Positions 11,447-23,857 of a stretch of 64,000 nucleotides of DNA are shown piece by piece (position 1 is the first letter of the stretch; the number at the start of each line of letters is the position of its first letter). Location of the stretch: the NCBI GenBank assembly GCA_039519185.1, contig CM076848.1, forward strand, positions 121,596,989 through 121,660,988. Reading direction: 5' to 3'. The notes beneath the pieces were generated by a model, which had not been told where the DNA came from, searched no databases, and saw only the letters and a program-made list of their open reading frames with translations. Position numbers and translations under genes: made by a program. Source of the stretch: Astragalus membranaceus (taxonomy: Eukaryota; Streptophyta; Magnoliopsida; Fabales; Fabaceae).

Positions 11447-12396
11447 AATATTTCGTCCTCGAAATTTACCTGGTCAAACAACTCTGGGTAGGACTCTCGC
11501 ATCTTGCTCTCTAGCTCCCAAGTCATACTCTCGCCGGCAGCTCCTAGCCAGACCACTTTCACTAATGCAATCTCTTTGCCTCTAAGCGCCTTCACTTCAC
11601 GATCCTCAATCCTTACGGGCATCGTCTCCACAGTGAGATTATCCCGCACCTCTACATCGTCCACTTGGATCACATGAGATGGATCCGAAACATACTTCCG
11701 AAGTTGCGACACGTGAAACACGTCGTGCAAGTTCGAAAGATTTGGCGGTAAAGCCACTCTATAAGCCACATTTCCAATTCTCTCGGATATCTGATAAGGA
11801 CCCACAAATCGAGGAGTGAGCTTCTTCGATTTCAACGCCCGACCAACACCGGTAATAGGAGAAACCCTCAAGAACACATGCTCACCCTCCTGAAACTCTA
11901 AATCCTTCCTCCGCTTGTCATGATAACTCTTCTGACGACTCTGCGAAGCCTTCATCTTCTCACGGATCATCTTGATCTTCTCTGTAGTCTCCCGGACAAT
12001 CTCCGGACCCAACACTACACTCTCCCCCGAATCATACCAACACAACGGCGTTCTACACTTCCGACCATACAATGCTTCAAACGGTGCCATCCCAATGCTG
12101 GAATGGTGACTGTTGTTATAAGTAAACTCAATCAACGCAAGGTATGAATCCCATGAACCCCGCTGTTCCAATACACAAGCCCTCAACAGATCCTCTAACG
12201 ACTGAATTGTTCTCTCGGACTGACCATCGGTCTGGGGATGATACGCCGAACTCATTTTTAACTTAGAACCCAATTCTTTCTGCAAACTCTTCCAAAACTC
12301 GGAAGTGAACCTCGGATCCCTATCTGACACAATACTCTTCGGAACACCGTGCAGCCTCACAATCTCCTTGACATATACCTCTGCCAACCTCGACAC
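11443..12396 (-). pseudogene. Element A integrase core (part), GPY/F and chromodomain-like C-terminus, out of frame with gag-pol
   Basis: A 317-residue frame continuing element A's polyprotein after a one-base insertion. It has IVSDRDPRF (second catalytic Asp), QTDGQSERTIQ (catalytic Glu), the GPY/F motif in TPRFVGPYQI and a C-terminal block VKVVWLGAAGESMTWELE typical of Tekay chromodomain tails. Its Met is internal and not a real start. The first catalytic Asp lies in the upstream frame (12320-15814), so neither half is a complete integrase. B's equivalent is uninterrupted. Confidence 0.9.
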
Positions 12397-15300
12397 CTGG
12401 ATAAGTGATATTAATAGGAATAAAGTGAGCAGACTTCGTTAACCTATCAATGATCACCCAAATAGCGTCATGACCCTTAGCTGTATTCGGTAACCCCGTC
12501 ACAAAATCCATTGCTATGCTATCCCATTTCCACTCTGGAATTTCCAGCGGTTGCATTAGCCCTGCAGGCTTCTGATGCTCTACCTTAGATTTCTGACAGG
12601 TCAAACAGGCATACACAAACTGCGCCACATCTCTCTTCATACCATACCACCAAAACATCTTTTTCAGATCTTGATACATCTTCGTTGCTCCAGGATGGAT
12701 ACTCAACTTGCTACGATGACCTTCCTCTAAAATTGCCTTTCTCATCTCTTCATCGTCAGGAACACAGATCCTACCCCGGAACCTCAACACACCACTGGAA
12801 TCCAATTTGAATTCTTCATCCTCAGATTGACCAACCCCATTAATTAAATCCACTAACTTAACATCTGACTTCTGAGCCTCTCTGATGCTGCCCAGGAATT
12901 CATTGTCGATCTTTAGCATTCCCAGCTTGACACTGCGAGGTGTCATCTTACAAACCAAACTCAAGTCTCTGAATTCCTCAATTAACTCTAATTCTTTCAC
13001 CATCATTGCCGACATATGCAAGGACTTTCTGCTTAAAGCATCAGCCACGACATTAGCTTTGCCGGGGTGATAATTCAAACCAAAGTCATAATCCTTCAGG
13101 AGTTCCAACCACCGACGCTGTCTCATATTCAACTCTTTCTGATCGAACAGATACTTTAGACTCTTATGATCACTGAACACTTCGAACCTTGAACCATAAA
13201 GGTAGTGCCTCCAAATTTTAAGCACAAATACCACAGCAGCCAACTCTAAATCATGCGTAGGGTAATTTTTCTCATGAATCCGCAATTGCCTCGACGCATA
13301 CGCAACGACCTTCCCATCCTGCATCAACACACCACCGAGACCCATCTTCGAAGCGTCACAATACACAACGAACGGTTCCTCTGGATTAGGCAACGTCAAA
13401 ACAGGCGACGTCGTCAATCTCTTTTTCAGTTCCATAAAACTTTCCTCGCACCGAGCATCCCAAACAAAAACTTTACCCTTGCAAGTCAACTGAGTCAATG
13501 GAAGGGCCAACTTGGAAAAACCCTCGATGAACCTCCTGTAGTACCCAGCCAAACCCAAAAAGCTTCTAATCTCAGTTACGGACTTCGGAGACTCCCACTC
13601 CAACACTGCTTCTACTTTTGCCGGATCAACCGCAATACCATTTCCAGAAATCACGTGCCCAAGGAAACTCACCTCTTTCAGCCAGAACTCACACTTCGAT
13701 AACTTAGCGTACAACTTTTTCTCTTTTAAAACTTCCAACACTGACTTCAGGTGCTCAGCATGCTCTTCATCTGACTTAGAATAAACTAGAATATCATCTA
13801 TGAAGATTACCACAAACCGATCTAGGTAATTATGGAAAATACGGTTCATATATTCCATAAATACACCAGGGGCATTGGTCACACCGAACGGCATCACAGA
13901 ATACTCATAATGCCCATACCTTGTCCTGAATGCTGTCTTCTGAACATCCTCATCCTTTACTTTAATCTGATGATATCCGGACCTCAAATCGATTTTGCTG
14001 AAAACACGAGCACCCACTAACTGATCCATCAGATCGTCGATTCTCGAAAGCGGATACTTATTCTTGATAGTTACCTTATTCAACTGACGATAGTCCACAC
14101 ATAACCTCATGCTCCCATCTTTCTTTTTCACTAACAATACCGGAGCTCCCCACGGTGATACACTCGGTCTTACAAACTTCTTCTCAAGCAATTCTTCAAG
14201 TTGCGTCTTCAACTCAGACAGTTCCGACGCCGACATTCTGTACGGAGCCATAGACACAGGCCTCGTACCAGGTACAAGATCAATCGAAAATTCAACTTCT
14301 CTCTCCGGTGGCACACCCGGAATCTCATCAGGAAAAACCTCAGGAAATTCACGTACTACCTTCAGTTCTTCAATAACAGCCTGACTCTCAGCAGACAACG
14401 AAGCCATCAACGCAAATAACTGAACTCCTTCTTTCTTCAATTTCTTCAACTGATCAGCAGACACCAAAACCGAACTTTCTTCACCGAAACTAACCGACTT
14501 GCTACGACAGTTGATATGGACGTGATTATTCTCTAACCAGTCCATGCCTAAGATTACATCCAGACCTCTCAATGGCAAACATACAAAATTCACAATAAAG
14601 TCCCTGCCGAAGAGCGACACGGGACACTGAGAACACACCTGGGACGTAATCACCGACCCCTTCGCAGGAGTATCGACAACCATATCCCCACACATAGCAG
14701 ATAAAACAAGACCCAATCGTTTACAGCAATCAACAGATATAAAACAATGGGTAGCACCAGTATCAATAAGAGATTTCAGAGAAGTACCATTAATAAAACA
14801 CGTACCTCTAATCAGACCATCATCATCATCAGGCTCCTCTCCCGCCAATGCAAATACCTTCCCAGTAGACCTTTCCTTTTTCGGCTTTGTACACTTGGTA
14901 CTGATATGCCCAGACTCACCACAGTTGAAACACACCACATCCTTGACTTTACACTCAGCTGCCATATGACCCTTTTTACCACAACGGTAGCAATTTCTGT
15001 CATCCGACCTGCATGTAGTACTCTTGTGGCCAGGCTTGCCACACTTATAACAGACGATGCTAGCAGGGGCATCTCCCCCACCAGAACCCTTACCTCCAGC
15101 AGCTCTCTGATAACCCTTACCCGCAGGAACCTCATACGGCTTGCTTCGACTCTGAAACTTGCCCTTTCTCTCAGAAGTAGCTTTGTAGCGAGCAGTACTG
15201 TCTTCCTCGAAAATTCTGCAACTGTCAACCAGATCTGCGAACACACGAATCTTCTGATAACCAATGGCCTGTTTAATATCAGGCCTTAACCCATTCTCAA

Positions 15301-15814
15301 ATTTGATGCATTTAGAAAATTCAGCTGTAGCCTCACTGTAATGTGGATAAAATTTGGCTAGCTCCACAAATTTTGCCGCATAGGCAGTCACAGACATACC
15401 ACCCTGCTTCAGCTCCAAAAACTCTATCTCTTTCTTCCCGCGGACGTCTTCAGGAAAATACTTCCTCAGAAATTCCCTGCTGAATACCTCCCAAGTAATC
15501 TCTTCCTGCACAGCCTCTAACCTCTGCCTAGTAGCCAACCACCAGTCGTCGGCCTCCTCGGCTAACATGTGGGTACCAAAGCGGACCTTCTGCTCAACAG
15601 TACAGTTCATCACCCTGAAAATCCTCTCGATCTCCTTCAGCCAAGCCATAGCACCATCTGGATCATATTTGCCCTTAAAGGTGGGCGGATTCTCCCTCTG
15701 GAAGGTTGTCAGACTCCTAAAACCAGCATTATCCCCAGCATTCTGCTGACCCTGCATCGCCTGAGCCATAGCTTGCAATGCAGCAGCAAGAGCAGCGTCG
15801 TCTCGTCTGGCCAT
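12320..15814 (-). pseudogene. Element A gag-protease-RT-RNaseH-integrase (N-terminal 1164 residues), frameshifted
   Basis: Domains by residue: Gag about 45-200; three CCHC zinc knuckles (about 255-308; CYKCGKPGHKSTTC, CYRCGKKGHMAAEC, CFNCGESGHISTKC); protease DTGATH (about 351); RT with MPFGVTNAP and catalytic FIDD (about 671); RNase H with YCDAS, HDLELAA, SDHKS, VVADALS; integrase HHCC finger (HRSKLSIHPG...CLTCQ, about 1033-1073) and first Asp (MDFVTGLP). Homology to B stops at INITYP near 12398, where A reads CACCTGG and B reads CACCGG. One extra base shifts the frame. All RT and RNase H catalytic motifs look intact, so the damage may be a single recent mutation. Confidence 0.93.
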
Positions 15815-15907
15815 TCTAGCACTGCAACAGAAAACAGAATTCAGAAACGAGTAACAAACTCAATGTTACTCAACACGACGACTCAACTACCGGCCGGACA
15901 GACCGAA

Positions 15908-15921
15908 CTGCTCTGATACCA
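15908..15921 (-). other. Primer-binding site of element A (initiator tRNA-Met)
   Basis: The minus strand reads TGGTATCAGAGCAG; the first 12 nt complement the plant initiator tRNA-Met 3' end. It sits a few bases inside the 5' LTR edge (15926). Confidence 0.9.
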
Positions 15922-15925
15922 CTAA

Positions 15926-18525
15926 TGTAACACCCCGTTTCTACCCGTCACTTTGTTTATAAAAATCAGAGTTTCGAAAAAAATCTCGTTCATAGGAAAT
16001 GTTACACATACTCAAATCAAACGTCGCTTATCAAACTTTAAAAGACAGGTTTAACTCAAATTCATACGTCCACGTAGCACATCACAATATCAAAAACTCA
16101 AGCCTCATGGTTAACGTCACTTATAACACTCTCATAACACAATCAACTACGCAGCGGAAATTAGTAAAACATAACCAAATAGTCCACATGGACATAATAA
16201 TCAAACATCATTAATAAAGGCCGAGTTCGTTTTCCCCCCCTGAGTGCTACGTATCAGAGCATGACGACTCGACTCGAAAAAGTGAAGCTAATACCTTCAC
16301 TGGGAATCACCTGCACGTTACCAACACGAGGGCAACATTCAAACAGGAAAGGGTGAGCATCATTTCAGTCTATATAATAGAAAATATGATAAGCACTAAT
16401 CATAGGCTACGCACTAGAACAATCAGCATCCAATGCACAAAACATCCACATCACAGTCATCATTCACATCATGTACAAAAACTCATCTCATGTCATGTAG
16501 ATTTATGAAATGCAACCCACTCGCGGGTATATGCATGAAGGTACCTTTTCACAAAACGTCGCTTAGGCCACTCAGGCCTCATCATCCACTTAGCCACTCA
16601 GGCCTCAAAACATCACTGGTTTTATGCATATGGGCATGAAACACTATGATATGCACCACTCACAATACACAAATACACAATCACTCAATTCATAGTCAAC
16701 TATGTGACCCGTCACTTACCTGTTTGCTCGCACGGAGCACAGCACCTGTCAAATTCGTAAACATCACACAGCATCACTAGGCCACTTAGACCTTAACATC
16801 ACTTAGCCACTCAGGCCCTAAATGTCACTTGCACATAAACATCGTTTAACTCAAACATTAGCCACTGAGGGCAAAACAGTCATTTGACTAGCCACCAAGG
16901 GCATCCTCGTCATTTGCATATCATTATCATTAACTTTGGCCACTAGGGGCAAAACAGTCATTTTGACACTACCATGTTAAAACTGTTGTTTATACACCAA
17001 ATGGGATTTTTAAAGAGTTCCACGTCATTTTTCAATGTCACTAGGACGATCACCGGGGACAGCCACTTGGGCGCCCACAAACAGTCAGAAAATAACACTT
17101 TTTCATTTTAAAAATTGAACCCACAAATAGACAACGTAAAAAGCTTCATGACACTTTTCGAATCGTTCAAAACGGACGTCTAAGTCAAAAGTTATGATAA
17201 AAACAATTTTGGAAAAAATTATGCAACATCCTGGGAACAGGCGCCTTAGGCGCCCAGGCAACCAGGCAACAAGTGCACAGGCGCCCAGCGCCCAGGGCAA
17301 CAACAACAACGCACACAACACAGCACGGGCGCCCAGCGCCCAGGAGCAACAACGCGCGCGCACAGCGCAGCGCAACGCAGCACGGGCGCCTAGCGCCCGA
17401 GGGAAAACACGCGCAACGCAGCGCAACACAAAACAAGACACGGACACGGGCGCCAGCGCCCAGGCGCGCACAGCGCGCAACACACACAGACACGGGCGCC
17501 TAGCGCCCAGGCGCGCCCCCACGCGCAACAACAACACAGCACAGGCGCCAGCGCCCAGCATAGGCGCCCAGCGCCCAGAAACCAGCAACAACGCCCAGAA
17601 TTTTACCAAAACACTTTTCAACACTAAAAATTGTTTTCTTCGAAATTCCAAATCATGAAAACTCAGCATTTTCTCAACATTTTCCAGCCACCAAAAATAC
17701 ACTTAATTTAATTTATTTCTCCAAAAATTCAATTGATCAATGTCTTCCCTATCCCCTTGGCGCCCTAGGCGCCTATACACCGTCCATCCCACTTCGCGAA
17801 CAACACAAGCAACATCCAACACAAATTTTAGTTTCATAATCAAATCGAATGTCACAATTTACCAACACAACGCATACCTATCAAGAATTCCAGTCTCATG
17901 ATCAATCCCACTTCGCATACACACATACATATGATGGTCAATATCAACAAAACATCAAGAAAGCATCAAGAATCATGCATACATCAATTTGCATACATCT
18001 AAATACGAAATCCAACATCAACCATGCATCAAGAACTCTATTCTAACCCTAGATCTAGGACTCATCATATGAACTATTAAATAGAGTGATAGAGCTCCCC
18101 TAACCTCGAGATTGAAGAACGGAGGCTCCGGAGGTAGTCACGTACAGGATCACAGCAACAAGATCACGTTCTTGCTCTTTCTTGGTTGCAACTTCCCTCC
18201 TCTTCCTCTTCTCTCCTACGGCGCCCTTCCTTGCTCTCTCTCTCTATCTCACGCTATTTTCTTTCTTTCTTGCGTTTTCTCTCTTGATTTTTGCGAATGG
18301 CCACAAAACCTAGCCCCTAACAACATAACCCCCTTCGCACACTTTGGAGATCATGGGCTTGGGCTTTTTCACTTAAGCCCAAGTCATGCAAATGGCGCCT
18401 CCACTCCTTCCTAATACCACCAAAAATAAATAAAATTCTAATTAATCGAATTACATCAAATAATTAAATTTAAATCCCCAATTATTTAATTAAATAAATT
18501 AATTAAATAATTTTAGGGTGTTACA
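15926..18525 (-). repeat. 5' LTR of element A, 2600 bp
   Basis: Near-identical to 8838-11430, with scattered single-base differences and small indels, e.g. CCCCGTTTC versus CCCCTTTC at the start. It carries the same palindrome array (about 17236-17580), hairpin and anti-primer-site decamer (16251-16260). As the 5' LTR it should carry the promoter: in element sense an AT-rich U3, then the Site II-like hairpin, then a CT/GA-rich leader. Confidence 0.92.
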
Positions 18526-18530
18526 ACACA

Positions 18531-19363
18531 CGCACGCACACACCCGGGCGCTCAGCGCCCAGCGCCTTGGCGCAACGCACAACACACGCACACGGGCGCT
18601 CAGCGCCCAGCGCTGGCACCCAGCGCCCAGTCACACACGGACAGCAAGACGCCCTGGGCACCCAGCGCCCAGAACACTTCCAGCACCAGATTTTTACCCA
18701 AATTCAGCACAAACATCATTTTTTCCAAATTGTCTCTTGACTCAATTACAACACACATTACAATCATCATGGATACACATAGAAATCATCAAAATTATAC
18801 ACTATCCATTCGAATTCAACAACAATCCCAAGCATAACATAGATCACGCATATAGCAACATCAAGAACAAGATTTCGTAAACAGCATAACAATCATAGTA
18901 ACATCTAGGCTATCACTACTTAGGATCTATCATAGGAATTATTATAGAAATCGATAGGGCTCCCCTTACCTCGAATTAGAAGAATAGGATTTCTAGAGAT
19001 GATCACGAACGGAACCACGGCAACCGGATCACGCCTCCTCTTTTCTCCTTGGAGCTTGCGACTCTTTTCTTCTCCCTCTCCCTCTCTACGGCGCGCCTCT
19101 CCCTTCTTTTCTCTCTTGTCTCAAATTTTCGCAAATGGTCACAACAAACCCTAACCCCTAAGCACTTGTCCACTTCGCATATGACAAGAGTCATGGGCTT
19201 GGGCTTCTCACTTAAGCCCAAGTCCATTTAGTTTGGCACCTCCACCTTCTAATACTTCCTACACATATTAATATAATTCTAATTAATTAAATTATACCCA
19301 GTAAATTAAATAAATGCCTAAATACTTAATTAAATAAATTAATTAAATATTTAGGGTGTTACA
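18531..19363 (-). repeat. 3' LTR of element B, segment 3 (LTR 5' end in element sense)
   Basis: Resumes after element A with CGCACGCACACACCCGGGCG and the rest of the palindrome array (to about 18672), and ends TTAGGGTGTTACA. It includes the donor complement CCTTACCTCG (18964-18973), a telo-box-like AAACCCTAA (19146-19154) and the perfect 9-bp hairpin CTTGGGCTT...AAGCCCAAG (19198-19222). It matches 28050-28890 of the 5' LTR. Confidence 0.88.
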
Positions 19364-19379
19364 ACTCTCCCCCACTTAG
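19364..19379 (-). other. Polypurine tract of element B
   Basis: The complement of ACTCTCCCCCACTTAG directly abuts the LTR end at 19363. It overlaps the last codons of the polyprotein, as in elements A and J. Confidence 0.88.
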
Positions 19380-22300
19380 AATATTTCGTCCTCGAAATTT
19401 ACCTGATCAAATAACTCTGGGTAGGACTCTCGCATCTTGCTCTCTAGCTCCCAAGTCATACTCTCGCCGGCAGCTCCTAGCCAAACCACTTTCACTAATG
19501 CAATCTCTTTGCCTCTAAGTGCTTTCACTTCACGATCCTCAATCCGTACGGGCATCGTCTTCACAGTGAGATTATCCCGCACCTCTACATCATCCATATG
19601 GATCACATGAGATGGATCCGAAACATACTTCCGAAGTTGCGACACGTGAAACACGTCATGCAAATTCGAAAGATTTGGCGGTAAAGCCACTCTATAAGCC
19701 ACATTTCTGATTCTTTCAGAAATCTGATAAGGACCAACAAATCGAGGAGTGAGCTTCTTCGATTTCAACGCTCGACCAACACCGGTAATAGGAGAAACCC
19801 TCAAGAACACATGCTCACCCTCCTGAAATTCTAACTCTTTCCTCCGCTTATCATGATAACTCTTCTGACGACTCTGCGAAGCCTTCATCTTTTCACGGAT
19901 CATCTTGATCTTCTCTGTAGTCTCCCGGACAATCTCCGGTCCCAACACCACACTCTCTCCCGACTCATACCAACACAATGGCGTTCTACACTTTCGACCA
20001 TACAATGCTTCAAAGGGTGCCATCCCGATACTGGAATGGTAACTGTTGTTATAGGTAAAGTCAATCAACGAAAGGTAGGAATCCCATGAACCCCGTTGTT
20101 CCAATACACAAGCCCTCAACAACTCCTCTAACGACTGAATTGTTCTCTCTGACTGACCATCTGTCTGAGGATGATACGCCGAACTCATTTTTAACTTTGA
20201 ACCCAATTCCTTCTGCAAACCCGTCCAAAATTCAGAAGTGAACCTTGGATCTCTATCTGACACAATACTCTTCGGAACACCGTGCAACTTCACAATTTCT
20301 TTGACATAGACCTCTGCTAACCTCGACACCGGATAAGTGATATTAATAGGAATAAAGTGAGCAGACTTCGTTAACCTATCAACGATCACCCAAATAGCGT
20401 CATGACCCTTAACTATATTCGGCAATCCCGTCACAAAATCCATCGCTATGCTATCCCACTTCCACTCTGGAACTTCCAACGGTTGCATTAACCCTGCAGG
20501 CTTCTGATGCTCCACCTTAGATTTCTGACAGGTCAAACAGGCATACACAAACTGCGCCACATCTCTCTTCATACCATACCACCAAAACATCTTTTTCAAA
20601 TCTTGATACATTTTCGTCGCTCCAGGATGGATACTCAACTTGCTACGGTGACCCTCCTCTAAAATTGCCTTTCTCATCTCCTCATCATCCGGAACACAGA
20701 TCCTACCCCGGAACCTCAACACACCACTGGAGTCTAATTTGAAATCTTCCTCTTCAGATTCACCAACCCCATTAATTAAATCTACTAACTTGACATCTGA
20801 CTTCTGAGCCTCTCTGATGCTGCCCAGGAAATCATTATCGATCTTTAACATTCCCAGCTTGACACTGCGAGGTGTTATTTTACAAACCAAACTCAAGTCT
20901 CTAAATTCCTCAATCAACTCTAATTCTTTCACCATCATTGCCGACATATGCAAAGACTTTCTGCTTAAAGCATCAGCCACGACATTAGCTTTGCCGGGAT
21001 GATAGTTCAAACCAAAGTCATAATCCTTCAAGAGCTCCAACCACCGACGCTGTCTCATATTCAACTCTTTCTGATCGAACAGATACTTTAGACTCTTATG
21101 ATCACTGAACACTTCAAACCTCGAACCATAAAGGTAGTGCCTCCAAATTTTAAGCACAAATACCACAGCAGCCAACTCCAAATCATGCGTAGGGTAATTT
21201 TTCTCATGAACTCGCAACTGCCTCGACGCATACGCAACAACCTTTCCATCTTGCATCAGCACACCCCCAAGACCCATCTTCGAAGCGTCACAATATACAA
21301 CAAACGGTTCCTCCGGATTAGGCAACGTCAAAACAGGCGACGTTGTCAATCTCTTTTTCAGTTCCATGAAACTTTCCTCGCACCGAGCATCCCAAACAAA
21401 AACTTTACCCTTACAAGTCAACTGAGTCAACGGAAGGGCCAACTTGGAAAAACCCTCGATGAACCTCTTGTAGTATCTAGCCAAACCCAAAAAGCTTCTA
21501 ATCTCTGTTGCGGACTTCGGAGCCTCCCACTCCAACACTGCTTCTACTTTTGCCGGATCAATCGCAATACCATTACCAGAAATCACGTGCCCAAGGAAAC
21601 TCACCTCTTTCAGCCAGAATTCACACTTTGATAACTTAGCATACAACTTTTTCTCTTTCAGAACCTCTAACACTGTCTTCAGGTGCTCAGCATGTTCTTC
21701 CTCTGACTTAGAATAAACTAGAATGTCATCTATGAAGATCACCACAAACCGATCTAGGTAATTATGGAAAATACGATTCATATATTCCATAAATACACCA
21801 GGAGCATTGGTTACAACGAACGACATCACTGAATATTCATAATGCCCATACCTCGTCCTGAATGCTGTCTTCTGAACATCCTCATCCTTCACTTTAATCT
21901 GGTGATATCCGGACCTTAAATCAATTTTGCTGAAAACACGGGCACCCACTAACTGATCCATCAGATCGTCGATCCTCGGAAGCGGATACTTATTCTTGAT
22001 AGTTACCTTATTCAACTGACGATAGTCCACACACAACCTCATGCTCCCATCTTTCTTCTTCACTAACAATACCGGAGCTCCCCACGGTGATACACTCGGT
22101 CTCACAAACTTTTTCTCAAGCAATTCCTCTAGTTGCGTCTTCAACTCAGACAATTCCGACGCCGACATTCTGTACGGTGCCATAGACACAGGCCTCGTAC
22201 CAGGTACAAGATCAATCGAAAACTCAACTTCCCTTTCTGGTGGCACACTCGGAATTTCATCAGGAAAAACCTCAGGAAACTCGCGTACCACTTTCAGTTC

Positions 22301-23746
22301 TTCAATAACAGCCTGACTCTCAGCAGACAACGTTGCCATCAACGCAAACAGCTGAACTCCTTCTTTCTTCAACTTCTTCAATTGACCAGCAGATACCAAA
22401 ACAGAATCTTCTTCCCCAAAACTAACCGACTTGCTACGACAGTTGATACGAACATGATTATTCTCTAACCAGTCCATGCCTAAGATTACATCCAGACCTC
22501 TCAACGGCAAGCAAACAAAATTCACAATAAAGTCCCTGCCGAAGATCGACACGGGACACTGAGAACACACCTGGGACGTAATCACCGACCCCTTCGCAGG
22601 AGTATCAACAACCATATCCCCACACATAGCAGATAAAACAAGACCCAATCTTTTACAACAACCAACAGATATAAAACAATGGGTAGCACCAGTATCAATA
22701 AGAGATTTCAGAGAAGTACCATTAATAAAACACGTACCTCTAATCAGACCATCCTTATCATCAGGCTCCTCTCCTGCCAATGCGAATACCTTCCCAGTAG
22801 ACCTTTCCTTTTTCGGCTTTGTACACTTTGTACTGATATGCCCAGACTCACCACAGTTGAAACACACCACATCCTTAACCTTACACTCGGCCGCCATATG
22901 ACCCTTTTTACCGCAGCGATAGCAAACCCTCTCATCAGTCCTGCATGTAGTACTCTTGTGGCCAGGTTTGCCACACTTATAACAGACAATGCTAGCAGGG
23001 GCATCTCCCCCACTAGAACTCTTACCTCCAGCAGCCTTCTGATAACTCTTACCCGCTGGAACTTCATACGGCTTGCTTCGACTCTGAAACTTACCCTTTT
23101 TCTCAGAAGTAGCTTTGTAATGAGCAGTACTGTCCTCCTCAAAGATTCTGCAACTGTCAACCAGATCAGCGAATACCCTAATCTTCTGATAACCAATGGC
23201 CTTTTTAATATCAGGCCTCAACCCATTCTCGAACTTTATGCATTTAGAAAATTCAGCTGTAGCCTCACTGTAGTGTGGATAAAATTTTGCTAGCTCCACA
23301 AATTTCGCCGCATAGGCAGTCACAGACATACCACCCTGCTTCAGTTCCAAAAACTCTATCTCTTTCTTCCCTCGGACGTCTTCAGGAAAATATTTTCTCA
23401 GAAATTCTCTGCTGAATACCTCCCAAGTAATCTCTTCCTGCACAGCCTCTAACCTCTGCCTAGTAGCCAACCACCAGTCGTCAGCCTCCTCGGCTAACAT
23501 GTGGGTACCAAAACGGACCTTCTGCTCAACGGTGCAGTCCATCACCCTGAATATCCTCTCGATCTCCTTCAGCCAAGCCATAGCACCATCTGGATCATAT
23601 TTGCCCTTAAATGTGGGCGGATTCTCTCTCTGGAAAGTAGTCAGACTCCGAAAACCAGCGTTCTCCCCAGCATTATGCTGATTCTGCACAGCCTGAGCCA
23701 TAGCTTGCAATGCAGCAGCAAGAGCAGCGTCGTTTCTCCAAGCCAT
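19376..23746 (-). CDS. Element B gag-pol polyprotein, 1456 residues, uninterrupted (Tekay/Del chromovirus)
   Basis: One frame encodes Gag (about 45-200), three CCHC knuckles (255-268, 275-288, 295-308), protease (DTG 351-353), RT (about 540-720; FIDD 671-674), RNase H (Asp820, Glu857, Asp882, Asp925), integrase HHCC (His1033, His1040, Cys1070, Cys1073), DDE residues Asp1103, Asp1164, Glu1200, GPY (1338-1340) and a chromodomain-like tail (about 1396-1446). The start MAWRNDAALAAALQAM matches the start of A and J. One oddity: the normally invariant RT MPFG is MSFV here (641-644), and LAGYY is LARYY, so the RT may be inactive despite the open frame. The product would make virus-like particles, copy the RNA and integrate the cDNA. 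Confidence 0.95.
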   Translation of the reverse strand: MAWRNDAALAAALQAMAQAVQNQHNAGENAGFRSLTTFQRENPPTFKGKYDPDGAMAWLKEIERIFRVMDCTVEQKVRFGTHMLAEEADDWWLATRQRLEAVQEEITWEVFSREFLRKYFPEDVRGKKEIEFLELKQGGMSVTAYAAKFVELAKFYPHYSEATAEFSKCIKFENGLRPDIKKAIGYQKIRVFADLVDSCRIFEEDSTAHYKATSEKKGKFQSRSKPYEVPAGKSYQKAAGGKSSSGGDAPASIVCYKCGKPGHKSTTCRTDERVCYRCGKKGHMAAECKVKDVVCFNCGESGHISTKCTKPKKERSTGKVFALAGEEPDDKDGLIRGTCFINGTSLKSLIDTGATHCFISVGCCKRLGLVLSAMCGDMVVDTPAKGSVITSQVCSQCPVSIFGRDFIVNFVCLPLRGLDVILGMDWLENNHVRINCRSKSVSFGEEDSVLVSAGQLKKLKKEGVQLFALMATLSAESQAVIEELKVVREFPEVFPDEIPSVPPEREVEFSIDLVPGTRPVSMAPYRMSASELSELKTQLEELLEKKFVRPSVSPWGAPVLLVKKKDGSMRLCVDYRQLNKVTIKNKYPLPRIDDLMDQLVGARVFSKIDLRSGYHQIKVKDEDVQKTAFRTRYGHYEYSVMSFVVTNAPGVFMEYMNRIFHNYLDRFVVIFIDDILVYSKSEEEHAEHLKTVLEVLKEKKLYAKLSKCEFWLKEVSFLGHVISGNGIAIDPAKVEAVLEWEAPKSATEIRSFLGLARYYKRFIEGFSKLALPLTQLTCKGKVFVWDARCEESFMELKKRLTTSPVLTLPNPEEPFVVYCDASKMGLGGVLMQDGKVVAYASRQLRVHEKNYPTHDLELAAVVFVLKIWRHYLYGSRFEVFSDHKSLKYLFDQKELNMRQRRWLELLKDYDFGLNYHPGKANVVADALSRKSLHMSAMMVKELELIEEFRDLSLVCKITPRSVKLGMLKIDNDFLGSIREAQKSDVKLVDLINGVGESEEEDFKLDSSGVLRFRGRICVPDDEEMRKAILEEGHRSKLSIHPGATKMYQDLKKMFWWYGMKRDVAQFVYACLTCQKSKVEHQKPAGLMQPLEVPEWKWDSIAMDFVTGLPNIVKGHDAIWVIVDRLTKSAHFIPINITYPVSRLAEVYVKEIVKLHGVPKSIVSDRDPRFTSEFWTGLQKELGSKLKMSSAYHPQTDGQSERTIQSLEELLRACVLEQRGSWDSYLSLIDFTYNNSYHSSIGMAPFEALYGRKCRTPLCWYESGESVVLGPEIVRETTEKIKMIREKMKASQSRQKSYHDKRRKELEFQEGEHVFLRVSPITGVGRALKSKKLTPRFVGPYQISERIRNVAYRVALPPNLSNLHDVFHVSQLRKYVSDPSHVIHMDDVEVRDNLTVKTMPVRIEDREVKALRGKEIALVKVVWLGAAGESMTWELESKMRESYPELFDQVNFEDEIF

Positions 23747-23839
23747 TCCGAACTATCACTGCAGCACAAACCAAAAATTCAGAACTAATCTATTATCATA
23801 AGACACTATGACAGGACGACATTGGCCGGACAGACCGAA

Positions 23840-23853
23840 CTGCTCTGATACCA
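23840..23853 (-). other. Primer-binding site of element B (initiator tRNA-Met)
   Basis: Complement of CTGCTCTGATACCA, 4 bp inside the 5' LTR edge at 23858. Same as in A and J. Confidence 0.9.
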
Positions 23854-23857
23854 CTAA

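Larger units (their letters stand above)
8838..18525 (-). mobile_element. Element A: complete Tekay/Del-type chromovirus, frameshifted
   Basis: Two LTRs (8838-11430 and 15926-18525), initiator tRNA-Met primer site (15908-15921), purine tract (11431-11446) and a full gag-pol in between. It is flanked by ACACA duplications (8833-8837, 18526-18530). Removing it restores the sequence seen at 25381-25410 in B's other LTR. The LTRs differ by roughly a dozen small changes that I noticed, so the insertion is fairly young. The polyprotein closely resembles B's, but the LTRs are a distinct subfamily. Confidence 0.93.
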
